A DNA stretch of 64,000 nucleotides, from positions 1 to 64,000 of the forward strand of contig NZ_QVMV01000030.1 of NCBI RefSeq assembly GCF_003417465.1, written 5' to 3'. Both the position numbers and the translations under genes were made by a program. The DNA comes from Wenzhouxiangella sp. 15190 (GTDB taxonomy: Bacteria; Pseudomonadota; Gammaproteobacteria; Xanthomonadales; Wenzhouxiangellaceae). Within the stretch, counting starts at the first letter, position 1. Every line of letters starts with the position of its first letter. Positions 19,901 to 27,572 of the stretch are shown here, in pieces. The notes beneath the pieces are model-generated. The model saw only the letters and a list, made by a program, of their open reading frames with translations. It searched no databases and was not told the origin of the DNA.

Positions 19901-20684
19901 CGGTCCAGACGGCCACGGTCCGGGTCTCGCCGGCATCGATCAGAACCGGAGCATATCGGGATTCGGTCCCCGGCGGCTCCGAGTCTGCCGAACGTACGTC
20001 CATCAGCACGCCGACGGTCGCCGGCAGCTGCCCCTGATTGCTCAATGTCGCCTGCAGCAGCGCTACATTGGCATAGCGGTCATGGCTGTCACTGACTCTC
20101 GTCGGCTCCGTTCCAGCCCCGTCTTCCTCTCCGGGAAAGGACAGCGACAAATCGACCGCAATATCGTCCAGCGAAACCATCGGTGGACACTGCACCGAGT
20201 AGTCGCTCGATGCCGTCGTTCTCTGTCCACTGCCGTCGAGCACGGCAATAACGGCCTGGCTCCGGCGATCGGCGAGTGTCTGACCCGGCCGGCAAGCCAC
20301 CTCGACCCGCACGGGAATGGTCAATTGAATGCGGGTGCCGCCGGCTGCCATGGTGCCGCGCCAGCGCACCACGGTTTCATTGACGCCATCGGTCGTTCGG
20401 CGCTTCTCGACGGCAACCCGGCGACTGCTGACCGCCCCGCTGCGCACAGACAACTCAACCGTGCCGTCGATATGCAAAGGCTCGCGAATAACCTCGACCA
20501 GGGAAAATTCCCGAGTTTCGCCGCCACTGAATTGAAGGTCGGTGACGTATTCGATGAGTTCACCGGCACGAACCGTCTGGTCGTCGCTGACGATCTGCCT
20601 GGAGACGGTCAAATCCGCTATCGATGCCGCCACCGGTCCGGAGACAGCAAGCACCAGAATAATAAAACTTGCTACACGTGACAT
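16953..20684 (-). CDS. Large secreted GEVED-type surface protein with C-terminal FRDGFEN tail
   Basis: A 1243-residue exported protein with a signal peptide (MSRVASFIILVLAVSGPVAA). The first 300 residues look like conserved-repeat (DUF11-like) beta domains. A segment opening WDLGDAPDSSNRAGVAMNAY and containing AWLDFDRDGQW and later WRFGETEDFLL is the GEVED-domain pattern of secreted and adhesin-like proteins. Further beta-rich regions follow. The last ten residues are DSIFRDGFEN; I recall similar IFxDGFE endings on many secreted proteins of Xanthomonadales-like bacteria, which suggests a sorting or secretion tag. AAGG lies seven bases before the ATG. It is divergent from the next secreted protein. 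Confidence 0.8.
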   Translation of the reverse strand: MSRVASFIILVLAVSGPVAASIADLTVSRQIVSDDQTVRAGELIEYVTDLQFSGGETREFSLVEVIREPLHIDGTVELSVRSGAVSSRRVAVEKRRTTDGVNETVVRWRGTMAAGGTRIQLTIPVRVEVACRPGQTLADRRSQAVIAVLDGSGQRTTASSDYSVQCPPMVSLDDIAVDLSLSFPGEEDGAGTEPTRVSDSHDRYANVALLQATLSNQGQLPATVGVLMDVRSADSEPPGTESRYAPVLIDAGETRTVAVWTDMRPHLDESSTSRQATALEAGIHYVLLSMLRAGEESVRPGPDDEIRHVSRTVRVRGWDLGDAPDSSNRAGVAMNAYRDMQAGFASVFDTPPSAVPGPAHARPRPLHLGRSVSREADADLGTNANIEPARNRADLDEFDDGTQPASWALRHCRATTIDVQVFVSREAAAWFAAGQQSAFLNAWLDFDRDGQWGRVASCPSGRAFEHAVIDYPVDVAALGPGYHTLQVPTGRIHWPSELALQPAWVRLSLSETPSVKTAAVGSVEFGDGRGSGVPWRFGETEDFLLRPLGSAGAGPDLAVDLGGSSRILTEPDSTRVTDQKIEWTWVMDYANIGSQRADNVERIFDFPHGISRDQIEAGSTFALVKPRRDAQTIYSSLQPDEYSIEENRVRFEPVNLAPGERGRLVVQFRPEIGDEVIVGDNLRAEPVDWTVHAEAITQGDINTDNHVTSFSEVSGLGMLTEWPEHGRIAARSPNSPFWVPRGTTNQSELTLGGFIPTGETAQYVSEEGDYYQEQIANEGYVNLWIQVIASTTDDSRAGDYIAPGVYVEETSLLDDGRWQLDLTNLPDAHYRIAVGDPYACDDSAARLADDQQDRIGERARRDGTAMAACGVFTVDSSLPIDPISLGFVEVPADQAATIMADDDGRPLIPGPVILPDTLGFSRGDWSVRLPASAEGNEYIAVFGLKPSLIDADPRLIDRYGEQQRRFNAVETAVPAFYQTESFFFDEADALFGKQTTAGQSRSETDTPDERELIVKLTLGDMDIGFAGRPAVARHGQVWKAPAGVETGGLSNESAPEIRIDLLVGVPLRGEMLFVPWNGEPYGQTGSMYVQSSLEGAYPFSFSVPRGVYQLVAQADGYQMHRSPPFIAEGPIERGLVLQPISSNAPDRVIMIEDQGMSPAWSEVRPGGTVRLVNLSSRALVLGVEESDEALSWRSGQLQLGESLDLVAGEDGLFTVTNSADPLTMVELQVAEPGDSIFRDGFEN

Positions 20685-20919
20685 GACCCAGCCTTGTTGT
20701 ATGACACTGGATCATGATTCGGGCAGACGGTGGAATAGTCATGCACGATTCATCAAGAAACCCTTAAAGTCTCCTCAACTGCCTATGTAGGTAACCCTCG
20801 AGAGTCCACGAACTACTGGCCAGCGCCGGGGCGCTTCAAGGCGTAACTGGTTGAAAGCCGGGAGTGGTTGGTGTAGTTTTGAATGGGAGGAATTGTATTA
20901 GGGAGCAAAGGGAGGTTTT

Positions 20920-22785
20920 ATGGGGCTCGTTGAAAAGCTGCGTTCGCAGCATCTTTGGGCATGCTTGATCCTGGTTCTGCTGCCCGGCTATACGGAGGCG
21001 CTTTCGCCAGTCACCGTCGAAGGCTCGACCGCTTTGCCGGCACTTCCAAACGCCGAGATCACGGTTTATCACGGTACTGAAACTCCAAGTACGACGGTCG
21101 CAAATGATTCCGGACGGTTCTCAGCGCAATTTGAGTCAATTTCCAGTGACGATCTTGTTCGAATTCAGGCTTGCGGTGTTGGGGATCAGGACCACATCTG
21201 CTATTTCCGGCTGATCCACACAGATAAGCACATCACGGACAACTCCGACAGTAACGATGTGTTCCGAACGGGCCCGATTTCACCCGTCAGCACTATTGCC
21301 TACGCCTCGCTGGTCAAATTCGGGCTGGACGGTCAGGAGCCCGAAACCTGGAACGATATCGGGCACCTGGTGCGCGGACTCCAGGTCTACTCGCTGTTCC
21401 ACGATGCCGCGACCCTGTTTCATCTGTCACAGTCAGCAGACAACATGCCTGCGGGCTTCAGCAACCTGCTCGAGCTGTCCCTGAATGAACAGGCCCTGAA
21501 AGATGCGGTCAATGCATTCGATCCGGAGCAGCGCATGGTGATCTATGAAGGATTGATATCCAAGCCTTACCTGTTCCTGGTTCCGGAAGGGCAATTTCCT
21601 GTCGATAGTACATTGATGGTGCAAAATAGCGACGGTTCGACCGCCAATTCAGCCTATTCCATCGAGCTCGAGAATGATCAGTCCGGTCAGTTCAGCACGC
21701 GCGGCGGATCCGGATTGGTCACTTGGGAAAACATGGCAACCGGCGACCTCATTTTCGCCGATGACATGGACTTTTTCGGTGTCAATGAGCGCTACATTGC
21801 CATGCTGCCTGCCGAGGGTGATTCGATAATGCCTCCGATCAGTTCCTATATCATCCCCGATGGCTATACGGACTCTGTTGAGTTGGTTCAAAAGACCCTT
21901 CAAGCCGACTGGCGCATGGTCAATGCCTCCGAGGCCATTCCGATCAGCCTACTGAGTACTCGCGAGGAAACAACCGCACCGGACAACCCGGAACTGAGCC
22001 CTGATGACGTCCCGGCCCTCGGAACGACTACCAGCCACTCGGTCTTGACCACAAAGACATTCGATGCAGCCCCTGTGACCTGGTCAGGCCCCGCCGAGGG
22101 CACTTCGTGGGCCTTCCCGCGCTGCGATCCGGACTGTGAATCCGATGCAGGCGTGGTCGGCGCGCCGAACCTCGATATCATTGACTTCGAAAGTGGGGGC
22201 AATGCCAGCGCCCGGATCAGTGGTGAAGCGCTTGAATGGGCATCGACAGGCAATGAGTACACCATCACGCACGGTGATGGGATCAGCGTGGAAGTCATCC
22301 CCCTGGGCGCAAGCAGCTTCGAGTTCGGAGACCTGGAAACGACCCAGGTGGTGACCCGCGGCATTCTCCCGGATGGGCAGATCAAGACGACAAGCCACAA
22401 TATTCTGCAAGCCGATGACCCCACCCCCACCCTGGCCGATGAGGAGATTCCGGGACGATACCGGTTGATGTCACCGATTCTGTCGGGCAGCTACCTGCAG
22501 CTCAACCTCGACGGAACCGGCTGGTCGGCAATTCTGGATGATCCGAACGACCCACGGCCGGATGAAGGTGGTTACGATTTCGAGTGGGAAATCCTCGAAA
22601 GTGGCGATCTGCTGCTGAAGTTGCTGCCTAGAGGTTCCTCATTCGTGCAGGCCACTTTCACGCTGCTCCCGGCCAATCAGACCCCGGAAGGCCTGTACGG
22701 GATCGGAAGACTGGGATTTGGAGCGGAACCAGCTGTTGATTCAGCAGGCACCCTGTTTTTCCTTGAGTCAGTCCCGGAACCGTAG
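20920..22785 (+). CDS. Secreted protein of unknown function
   Basis: A 621-residue protein with an N-terminal hydrophobic signal (about residues 10-27, LWACLILVLLPGYTEA) and a strong GGGAGG Shine-Dalgarno nine bases before the ATG. Residues 30-110 look like a carboxypeptidase-regulatory or transthyretin-type beta domain (LPNAEITVYHGTE...NDSGRFSAQF) containing two Cys. The rest is acidic and beta-rich without a motif that I recognise. It appears less GC-rich than its neighbours and uses more AT-ending codons, which may indicate recent acquisition. It is divergent from the GEVED protein, with 235 bases between them. Confidence 0.75.
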   Translation: MGLVEKLRSQHLWACLILVLLPGYTEALSPVTVEGSTALPALPNAEITVYHGTETPSTTVANDSGRFSAQFESISSDDLVRIQACGVGDQDHICYFRLIHTDKHITDNSDSNDVFRTGPISPVSTIAYASLVKFGLDGQEPETWNDIGHLVRGLQVYSLFHDAATLFHLSQSADNMPAGFSNLLELSLNEQALKDAVNAFDPEQRMVIYEGLISKPYLFLVPEGQFPVDSTLMVQNSDGSTANSAYSIELENDQSGQFSTRGGSGLVTWENMATGDLIFADDMDFFGVNERYIAMLPAEGDSIMPPISSYIIPDGYTDSVELVQKTLQADWRMVNASEAIPISLLSTREETTAPDNPELSPDDVPALGTTTSHSVLTTKTFDAAPVTWSGPAEGTSWAFPRCDPDCESDAGVVGAPNLDIIDFESGGNASARISGEALEWASTGNEYTITHGDGISVEVIPLGASSFEFGDLETTQVVTRGILPDGQIKTTSHNILQADDPTPTLADEEIPGRYRLMSPILSGSYLQLNLDGTGWSAILDDPNDPRPDEGGYDFEWEILESGDLLLKLLPRGSSFVQATFTLLPANQTPEGLYGIGRLGFGAEPAVDSAGTLFFLESVPEP

Positions 22786-22976
22786 TAAACCCGAGGTGAA
22801 AGCGCCGCACAGTCGGCGCGCCAGCAAATCACGAGCAGACCCGTGGCCATCGATAGCAACAACCTGGGTGGTTCACCATATCGGGAGACATCGCGAGTGG
22901 CTTCGAAGTCCCGCGCTCTACCTGCACGTGCGGAACCGCCTCCCGGGGCGCCTGAAGCAACCTGAAACCGTCGCGA

Positions 22977-24314
22977 TCAGCGTTGCCCTACGGCCTTTTC
23001 GTACAGGCCCGGGAAGCGGCCATCGGGATCGCACTCGCGCTTGAGTGATTCGTAAGTCTCGCGATCGTATTCCTGCCAGAAGCGCGACTCGTCGTAGGTG
23101 CTGCGCGAGTACAGGCTTTTCTTGCCGCCGTGTCTGGCCACCAGTTCCTCGACCAGTGCGTTGTAGTGACCGTCCGGTTCGCTCGAGCGCACCATGTCCC
23201 AGAAGCCGAAATTGATATACGGCGTATCGGTGCGAAGCTCGAACAGGGAGAATCGGCCGTCGGGCACAACGAAGGGGCAGATCCAGACGGGGCGGATGCC
23301 GATTTGATTTTCGAACTCGGCAAGGAAGGCCGCGGCATTGTCGATCGGAATATCGACGTCCTGGATCACCGATTCGGTACGAGGGCGAAAATACTGGAGC
23401 ATACTCAGCGGCCAGTGGTGGCTGGCGCGCATGATTTTCTGGTAGGTGATGCTGTTGAGTCGCTTGCGCCCCATGACGAAGCGCAGCGGCTTGAACTGCA
23501 TGCCGAGATTCTTGCTACACCAGAACCAGTCGGTGTCCCAGCGCCAGAGATAATCGTGGATGCTCAGGTAGTCTTCCTGTCGTTCGTGCAGGCTCTTCCA
23601 GTACTGCTGCAGCCAAGTGTAGTCGCTTGCCTCGACGCCCGCGGGTAACGCATCGATGAAATGCGCGCGGGTCAGAACGAATTCACCCGGGGCAAAGTAC
23701 ACGCCGTCGAGATAGGCGCAAGTCGGCTGCTCGCATTCCCTGGCGATGGCGGCAAAGAGTTGTTCCGCGTCGCTGAACGACGTGTGCTCGAGCCGCACAT
23801 AAGGCGTTACCGGAATCAGGTCGACGCGAAGCCGTGTCGTGTAGCCCAGGCTTCCGTAGGAGTTGGGAAAACCAAAGAATAGTTCCGGGTGCTGTTCGGG
23901 CGAGCAGGTGAGCACACGACCGTCGGCCACCAGCACATCCATTTCGCGGACCGTGTGGTGCACCAAGCCATATCGGAAAGCGCTCGACTCGATGCCCAGA
24001 CCGGTCATCGCGCCGCCGACGGTGATACTTTTCAGTTCCGGGACGATGGCAGGGGCGAAACCATGCGGCAGGGTGGCGTCGACCAGGTCGACGTAGGGCG
24101 TCATGCCTTCGACTTCGGCGACGCCGGCTTCGGCATCGATCCCGATCACCTGGTTGAGCGAGGTGACGTCGAGCTCGGTGCGGTCCACCGCCTCGCGCGG
24201 ACGGAACAGGTTACTGGTGCGCTTGCGAAGGCGTACGGGGCCTTCGGAGTCCGTCAGCGCACCGGCCAGTGACTCGACACGCGCACGGTGGGCCGCCCAG
24301 TTCGCTTCGCTCAT
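22977..24314 (-). CDS. FAD-binding oxidoreductase (DHCR24/TmsA-like), partner of the CFA-type methyltransferase
   Basis: A 445-residue PCMH-type flavoprotein. The FAD-binding half (about residues 50-180) contains VEGMTPYVDLVDATLPHGF and ITVGGAMTGLGIESSAFRYG, the pattern of the DWARF1/24-dehydrocholesterol-reductase branch. The C-terminal half is Trp- and Tyr-rich (HDYLWRWDTDWFWCSKN). The ATG lies three bases after the stop of the CFA-synthase-like gene, so the two are cotranslated. In actinobacterial tmsAB loci, such an oxidoreductase reduces the 10-methylene product of a CFA-like methyltransferase to a 10-methyl fatty acid. I infer a similar lipid reaction here; it is unproven. Confidence 0.85.
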   Translation of the reverse strand: MSEANWAAHRARVESLAGALTDSEGPVRLRKRTSNLFRPREAVDRTELDVTSLNQVIGIDAEAGVAEVEGMTPYVDLVDATLPHGFAPAIVPELKSITVGGAMTGLGIESSAFRYGLVHHTVREMDVLVADGRVLTCSPEQHPELFFGFPNSYGSLGYTTRLRVDLIPVTPYVRLEHTSFSDAEQLFAAIARECEQPTCAYLDGVYFAPGEFVLTRAHFIDALPAGVEASDYTWLQQYWKSLHERQEDYLSIHDYLWRWDTDWFWCSKNLGMQFKPLRFVMGRKRLNSITYQKIMRASHHWPLSMLQYFRPRTESVIQDVDIPIDNAAAFLAEFENQIGIRPVWICPFVVPDGRFSLFELRTDTPYINFGFWDMVRSSEPDGHYNALVEELVARHGGKKSLYSRSTYDESRFWQEYDRETYESLKRECDPDGRFPGLYEKAVGQR

Positions 24315-24317
24315 GAT

Positions 24318-25448
24318 TCAGCGAACCGGGATATAGCGAGGCACGTCGCCGTGGCTGAGCACCAACTGCCAGAGGTTCAGGCCCCGCGCCCGGAACGCGC
24401 CGGCCGAGCAGTTCAGGTAATAACGCCACATGCGGTAGAAACGCTCGTCGAGCCCTTCACTCTCCTTGAGTTCCGGCCATGCTTCGAGAAAGTTCGCTTC
24501 CCAGGCCATCAGCGTGCGGTCGTAGTCGGGACCGAAGTTGTGCCAGTCCTCGAGCACGAACAGGCCTTCCTTGGCGCGCGTGAGCTGTGCCTCCGAGGGA
24601 ATCACGCCGCCGGGAAAGATGTACTTGGTGATCCAGGGGTCGGCGGTTACACGGCTTTCGTTGCCGCCGATGGTGTGGACCAGGGCCAGGCCGCCGGCCT
24701 TCAGGCGGGCCTTGGCAAGCTCGAAGAATCCACGGTAGTTCTTCGGACCGACGTGCTCCATCAGTCCGACGCTGACCACCCGATCGTACTCACCGGGATC
24801 GCGGGCCGCCTCGCGATAGTCCTGCAGCCGCAAGTCGACGGGCAGGCCCTTGCAGATTTGACGCGCATAGTCGACCTGCTGGCGGCTGATGTTGTAGCTG
24901 ACCACCTCGCAGTCATGCTCGGCGGCCAGATAACGGGCCAGTTCGCCGAAACCGCCGCCGAGTTCGAGTACACGCATGCCCGGTTTCAGATGCAGCTTGC
25001 GCGCTACCAGGGCAAGCTTGGCGCGTTGTGCCTCGTCGAGCGCGCGCGCTTCGCCTTCGGGCCCGTAGTAAGCACAGGTGTACTGCATGGTCGGGCCGAG
25101 CATGGCCTCGTAGAGGCGGTTCGACAGGTCATAGTGCTGTTCGGCGACTTGCTTCGAGCGTCGGCGATCCTGCCGGTTGATGAACCGGCTCAACAGCACC
25201 TGGAACAGTATCGACCAGGTGCGGATTTCGCGATCGAGTCGCGCCCGCTGGACCCGGAAAAAGAACTCGTCGAGCTGCTCGGCATCCCACCAGCCGTCCA
25301 TGTAGGACTCGCCGGCGCCGACCGAGCCCTCGCCCAGCACACGGTTATACAGTCGCTCGTCGTGCACTTGCAGATCCCAGGGACGCCCGCCATCAATCTC
25401 GATGCCGGCGGCCTTGAGCAGTTCCACCACTTTCCGGTTCGCTGACAC
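24318..25448 (-). CDS. cfa: Cyclopropane-fatty-acyl-phospholipid synthase family methyltransferase
   Basis: SAM-dependent enzyme acting on unsaturated acyl chains of membrane phospholipids; 376 residues, close to E. coli Cfa. The SAM motif VLELGGGFGELARYLA, the active-site segments TMQYTCAYYGP, VGLMEHVGPKNYRGFF and HTIGG, and the C-terminal WRYYLNCSAGAFRARGLNLWQ all match the family. The start codon is GTG at 25448. The downstream FAD oxidoreductase, only three bases away, is not part of ordinary cfa loci. It raises the possibility that the final product is a methyl-branched chain rather than a cyclopropane. Confidence 0.9.
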   Translation of the reverse strand: MSANRKVVELLKAAGIEIDGGRPWDLQVHDERLYNRVLGEGSVGAGESYMDGWWDAEQLDEFFFRVQRARLDREIRTWSILFQVLLSRFINRQDRRRSKQVAEQHYDLSNRLYEAMLGPTMQYTCAYYGPEGEARALDEAQRAKLALVARKLHLKPGMRVLELGGGFGELARYLAAEHDCEVVSYNISRQQVDYARQICKGLPVDLRLQDYREAARDPGEYDRVVSVGLMEHVGPKNYRGFFELAKARLKAGGLALVHTIGGNESRVTADPWITKYIFPGGVIPSEAQLTRAKEGLFVLEDWHNFGPDYDRTLMAWEANFLEAWPELKESEGLDERFYRMWRYYLNCSAGAFRARGLNLWQLVLSHGDVPRYIPVR

Positions 25449-25585
25449 GATTTGGCTCGCTTTGGAAGTCGGTTAGGTTTGAATCCCTCGCAGAAAGATT
25501 AGTCGCCCCTTGCCGACCGGGTCAAGGCGCATTCAACCCCCTGCGCTGTTATTCTTTGACATTGCCTTTGGAGTCAAGCGTTCAT

Positions 25586-26449
25586 ATGGACTGGCTGCCG
25601 AACTTCTCGATACCGGATTCCGTCTTCAGCCTGATCATCAGCACCGGCATTCTCGTTGTCGCGGTGGCCATCATGCGCAGCCTTACGGCCCGCTATATCC
25701 GCCGCAATGTCGCAGCCGCGGAGTTGCGCCGCAAGTGGCTGGTCAATTCGCGCAATGGCCTGTTGCTGCTTTTGCTGCTGGGGCTGGTACTGATCTGGGG
25801 CAACGAGCTTCGCACGCTGGCGCTGTCCATCGTCGCCCTCGCCATCGCATTCGTGGTGGCCACCAAGGAACTCATCCTCTGCCTGACGGGCTCCCTGCTC
25901 AAGAGCGGCTCGGCCGCTTTCAACCTGGGCGATCGCATCCAGATCAAGGACTTTCGGGGCGACGTTATCGACCACAGCCTGCTGGCCACGACCATTCTCG
26001 AAGTCGGGCCGGGCAAATCGATGCACCAGCGTACCGGCCGCAAGATCGTTCTCCCGAATGCGCTTTTCGTTTCCGAACCGATCGTCAACGAGAGTTTTAC
26101 CGAGAAATTCGGTTTCCACGTCCTGTCCATTCCGTTCAAGCGCGGGGACGACTGGAATGGCGCCCGCCGGGCCCTGCTCGAGGCAGCCGAACGCCACTGC
26201 GCACCCTTTATCAACGAGGTGCGCGCGCACATGGGCCAGGTCAGCGAGCTGCGGGGGCTGGGATTGCCGCCGGTCGAACCGCGCGTCACGATCCATGTGC
26301 CCAATGCAGAGGAAGTACACCTGGTCGTCCGCCTGCCCGTTCCGGCCGGACAGCGCAGCTCCACTGAACAGGCCATCCTAGAGGACGTCCTCGCGGGAAC
26401 CGATTTTTCCACCGAAAAAGAGGCGCCCACTGACCCGGAAGGGTCTTGA
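25586..26449 (+). CDS. Small MscS-type mechanosensitive channel
   Basis: A 287-residue inner-membrane protein. Three hydrophobic segments (about residues 8-30, 50-68 and 75-100) are followed by the MscS beta domain with FNLGDRIQIKDFRGDVIDHSLLATTILEV and PNALFVSEPIVNES. It is much shorter than YggB-plus-extension types. It would open under hypo-osmotic stress or act as a gated small-ion channel. The ATG at 25586 begins the first hydrophobic segment; an in-frame ATG-proximal extension upstream adds only ten residues. It is divergent from the cfa-type gene. Confidence 0.87.
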   Translation: MDWLPNFSIPDSVFSLIISTGILVVAVAIMRSLTARYIRRNVAAAELRRKWLVNSRNGLLLLLLLGLVLIWGNELRTLALSIVALAIAFVVATKELILCLTGSLLKSGSAAFNLGDRIQIKDFRGDVIDHSLLATTILEVGPGKSMHQRTGRKIVLPNALFVSEPIVNESFTEKFGFHVLSIPFKRGDDWNGARRALLEAAERHCAPFINEVRAHMGQVSELRGLGLPPVEPRVTIHVPNAEEVHLVVRLPVPAGQRSSTEQAILEDVLAGTDFSTEKEAPTDPEGS

Positions 26450-26515
26450 GGAATCGATGCGGGATGCTTCCACAGGCATGGATAATGGGCCCCTGAATTT
26501 CCCGGGAGGTTGACA

Positions 26516-27490
26516 GTGAAAGCCATTCAGATCGCAGAATTCGGCGACCCCGCGGCCATCGAGGTCAGCGACATTCCGGCTCCATCCGATCCGGGGCCGG
26601 GCGAGGTTCGCCTGGACGTGAAAGGCGTCGGCGTGGGCTATTTCGACGGTCTGCTGATTCGTGGCGACTACCAGATCCGGCCCGACCTGCCCTTCGTGCC
26701 CGGCAGTTCGCTCGCCGGCGTGGTTGAGTCGGTCGGTGACGGTGTTTCTCATCTCTCCCCGGGCCAGGCGGTCGCCGCGTTCGCATTACACGGCGGCATG
26801 GCCGAGCAGGTCGTCTTGCCGGCCAGCTCCTGTGCGCCGTTGCCGGAGGGGATCGAACCAGTGGCTGCCGCCAATTTCTTCATTTCCTGGGCGACCAGCC
26901 TGTACGGGCTGCGCGAGATCGGCGGCGTTCGCGAAGGCGATACCGTGCTGGTCCTCGGGGCCGCCGGCAGCACGGGCACGACCGCCATCCAATGCGCGAA
27001 GGCCCTGGGCGCCAGGATCATCGCCTGCGCCTCCAGCGAGGAGAAACGCAAGCATTGCCTCGACCACGGCGCGGATGTCGTCGTCGACTACACGGGCGAA
27101 GGCTGGCGCGACGAGGTCAAGGCGGCCACGGACAAGCGCGGCGTCGATGCCGTCTACGACCCGGTCGGCGGCGAGATGTCCGAACCGGCGCTGCGCCTGA
27201 TGGCACCCGGCGGCCGCTTCCTGGTGGTGGGCTTCGTCAACGGCATCGCGAATATCCCCATGAACCTGCCGCTGCTCAAGCGCTGCAGCATTCACGGCGT
27301 CAACTGGGGCGGAACGGTCATGGCCGACCCGAGCGTGGTGCCACCGGTAATCGAGACCCTGGCCGAGTGGACACTGACCGGCGCCATCGACCCGGCGCCG
27401 ACCCACAGCTACTCCCTGGAAGACGCCGGCGAGGCCTTCGCCGCGCTGTTCTCCCGGCAATCGAGGGGAAGCCTGGTCGTGACGCCCTGA
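26516..27490 (+). CDS. NADPH:quinone oxidoreductase, zinc-independent MDR family
   Basis: A 324-residue medium-chain dehydrogenase/reductase that would reduce quinones or enones with NADPH. The N-terminal GroES-like domain contains PFVPGSSLAGVVESVGDGV. The Rossmann half has VLVLGAAGSTGTTAIQCAKA and the later GGRFLVVGFVNG. The zinc-binding Cys/His residues of alcohol dehydrogenases are absent, as in QOR/zeta-crystallin-type enzymes. GTG at 26516 is chosen because GGGAGG ends six bases before it. It reads in the same direction as the MscS gene but after a gap, so it is probably separate. Confidence 0.9.
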   Translation: MKAIQIAEFGDPAAIEVSDIPAPSDPGPGEVRLDVKGVGVGYFDGLLIRGDYQIRPDLPFVPGSSLAGVVESVGDGVSHLSPGQAVAAFALHGGMAEQVVLPASSCAPLPEGIEPVAAANFFISWATSLYGLREIGGVREGDTVLVLGAAGSTGTTAIQCAKALGARIIACASSEEKRKHCLDHGADVVVDYTGEGWRDEVKAATDKRGVDAVYDPVGGEMSEPALRLMAPGGRFLVVGFVNGIANIPMNLPLLKRCSIHGVNWGGTVMADPSVVPPVIETLAEWTLTGAIDPAPTHSYSLEDAGEAFAALFSRQSRGSLVVTP

Positions 27491-27572
27491 ACCCGACCAT
27501 GACTTCTGGCAGTCGTGTACGCCGCGCGGTGGACGTTAGCCTGCGGCTTCCACCTTCAATGGACCGAATTCG

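Noticed and set aside
20685-20919. Riboswitch (including c-di-GMP type) in the gap between the two large secreted proteins
   Set aside because: I looked for the conserved cores that I know and found no match. Short GC stems are present but nothing specific.
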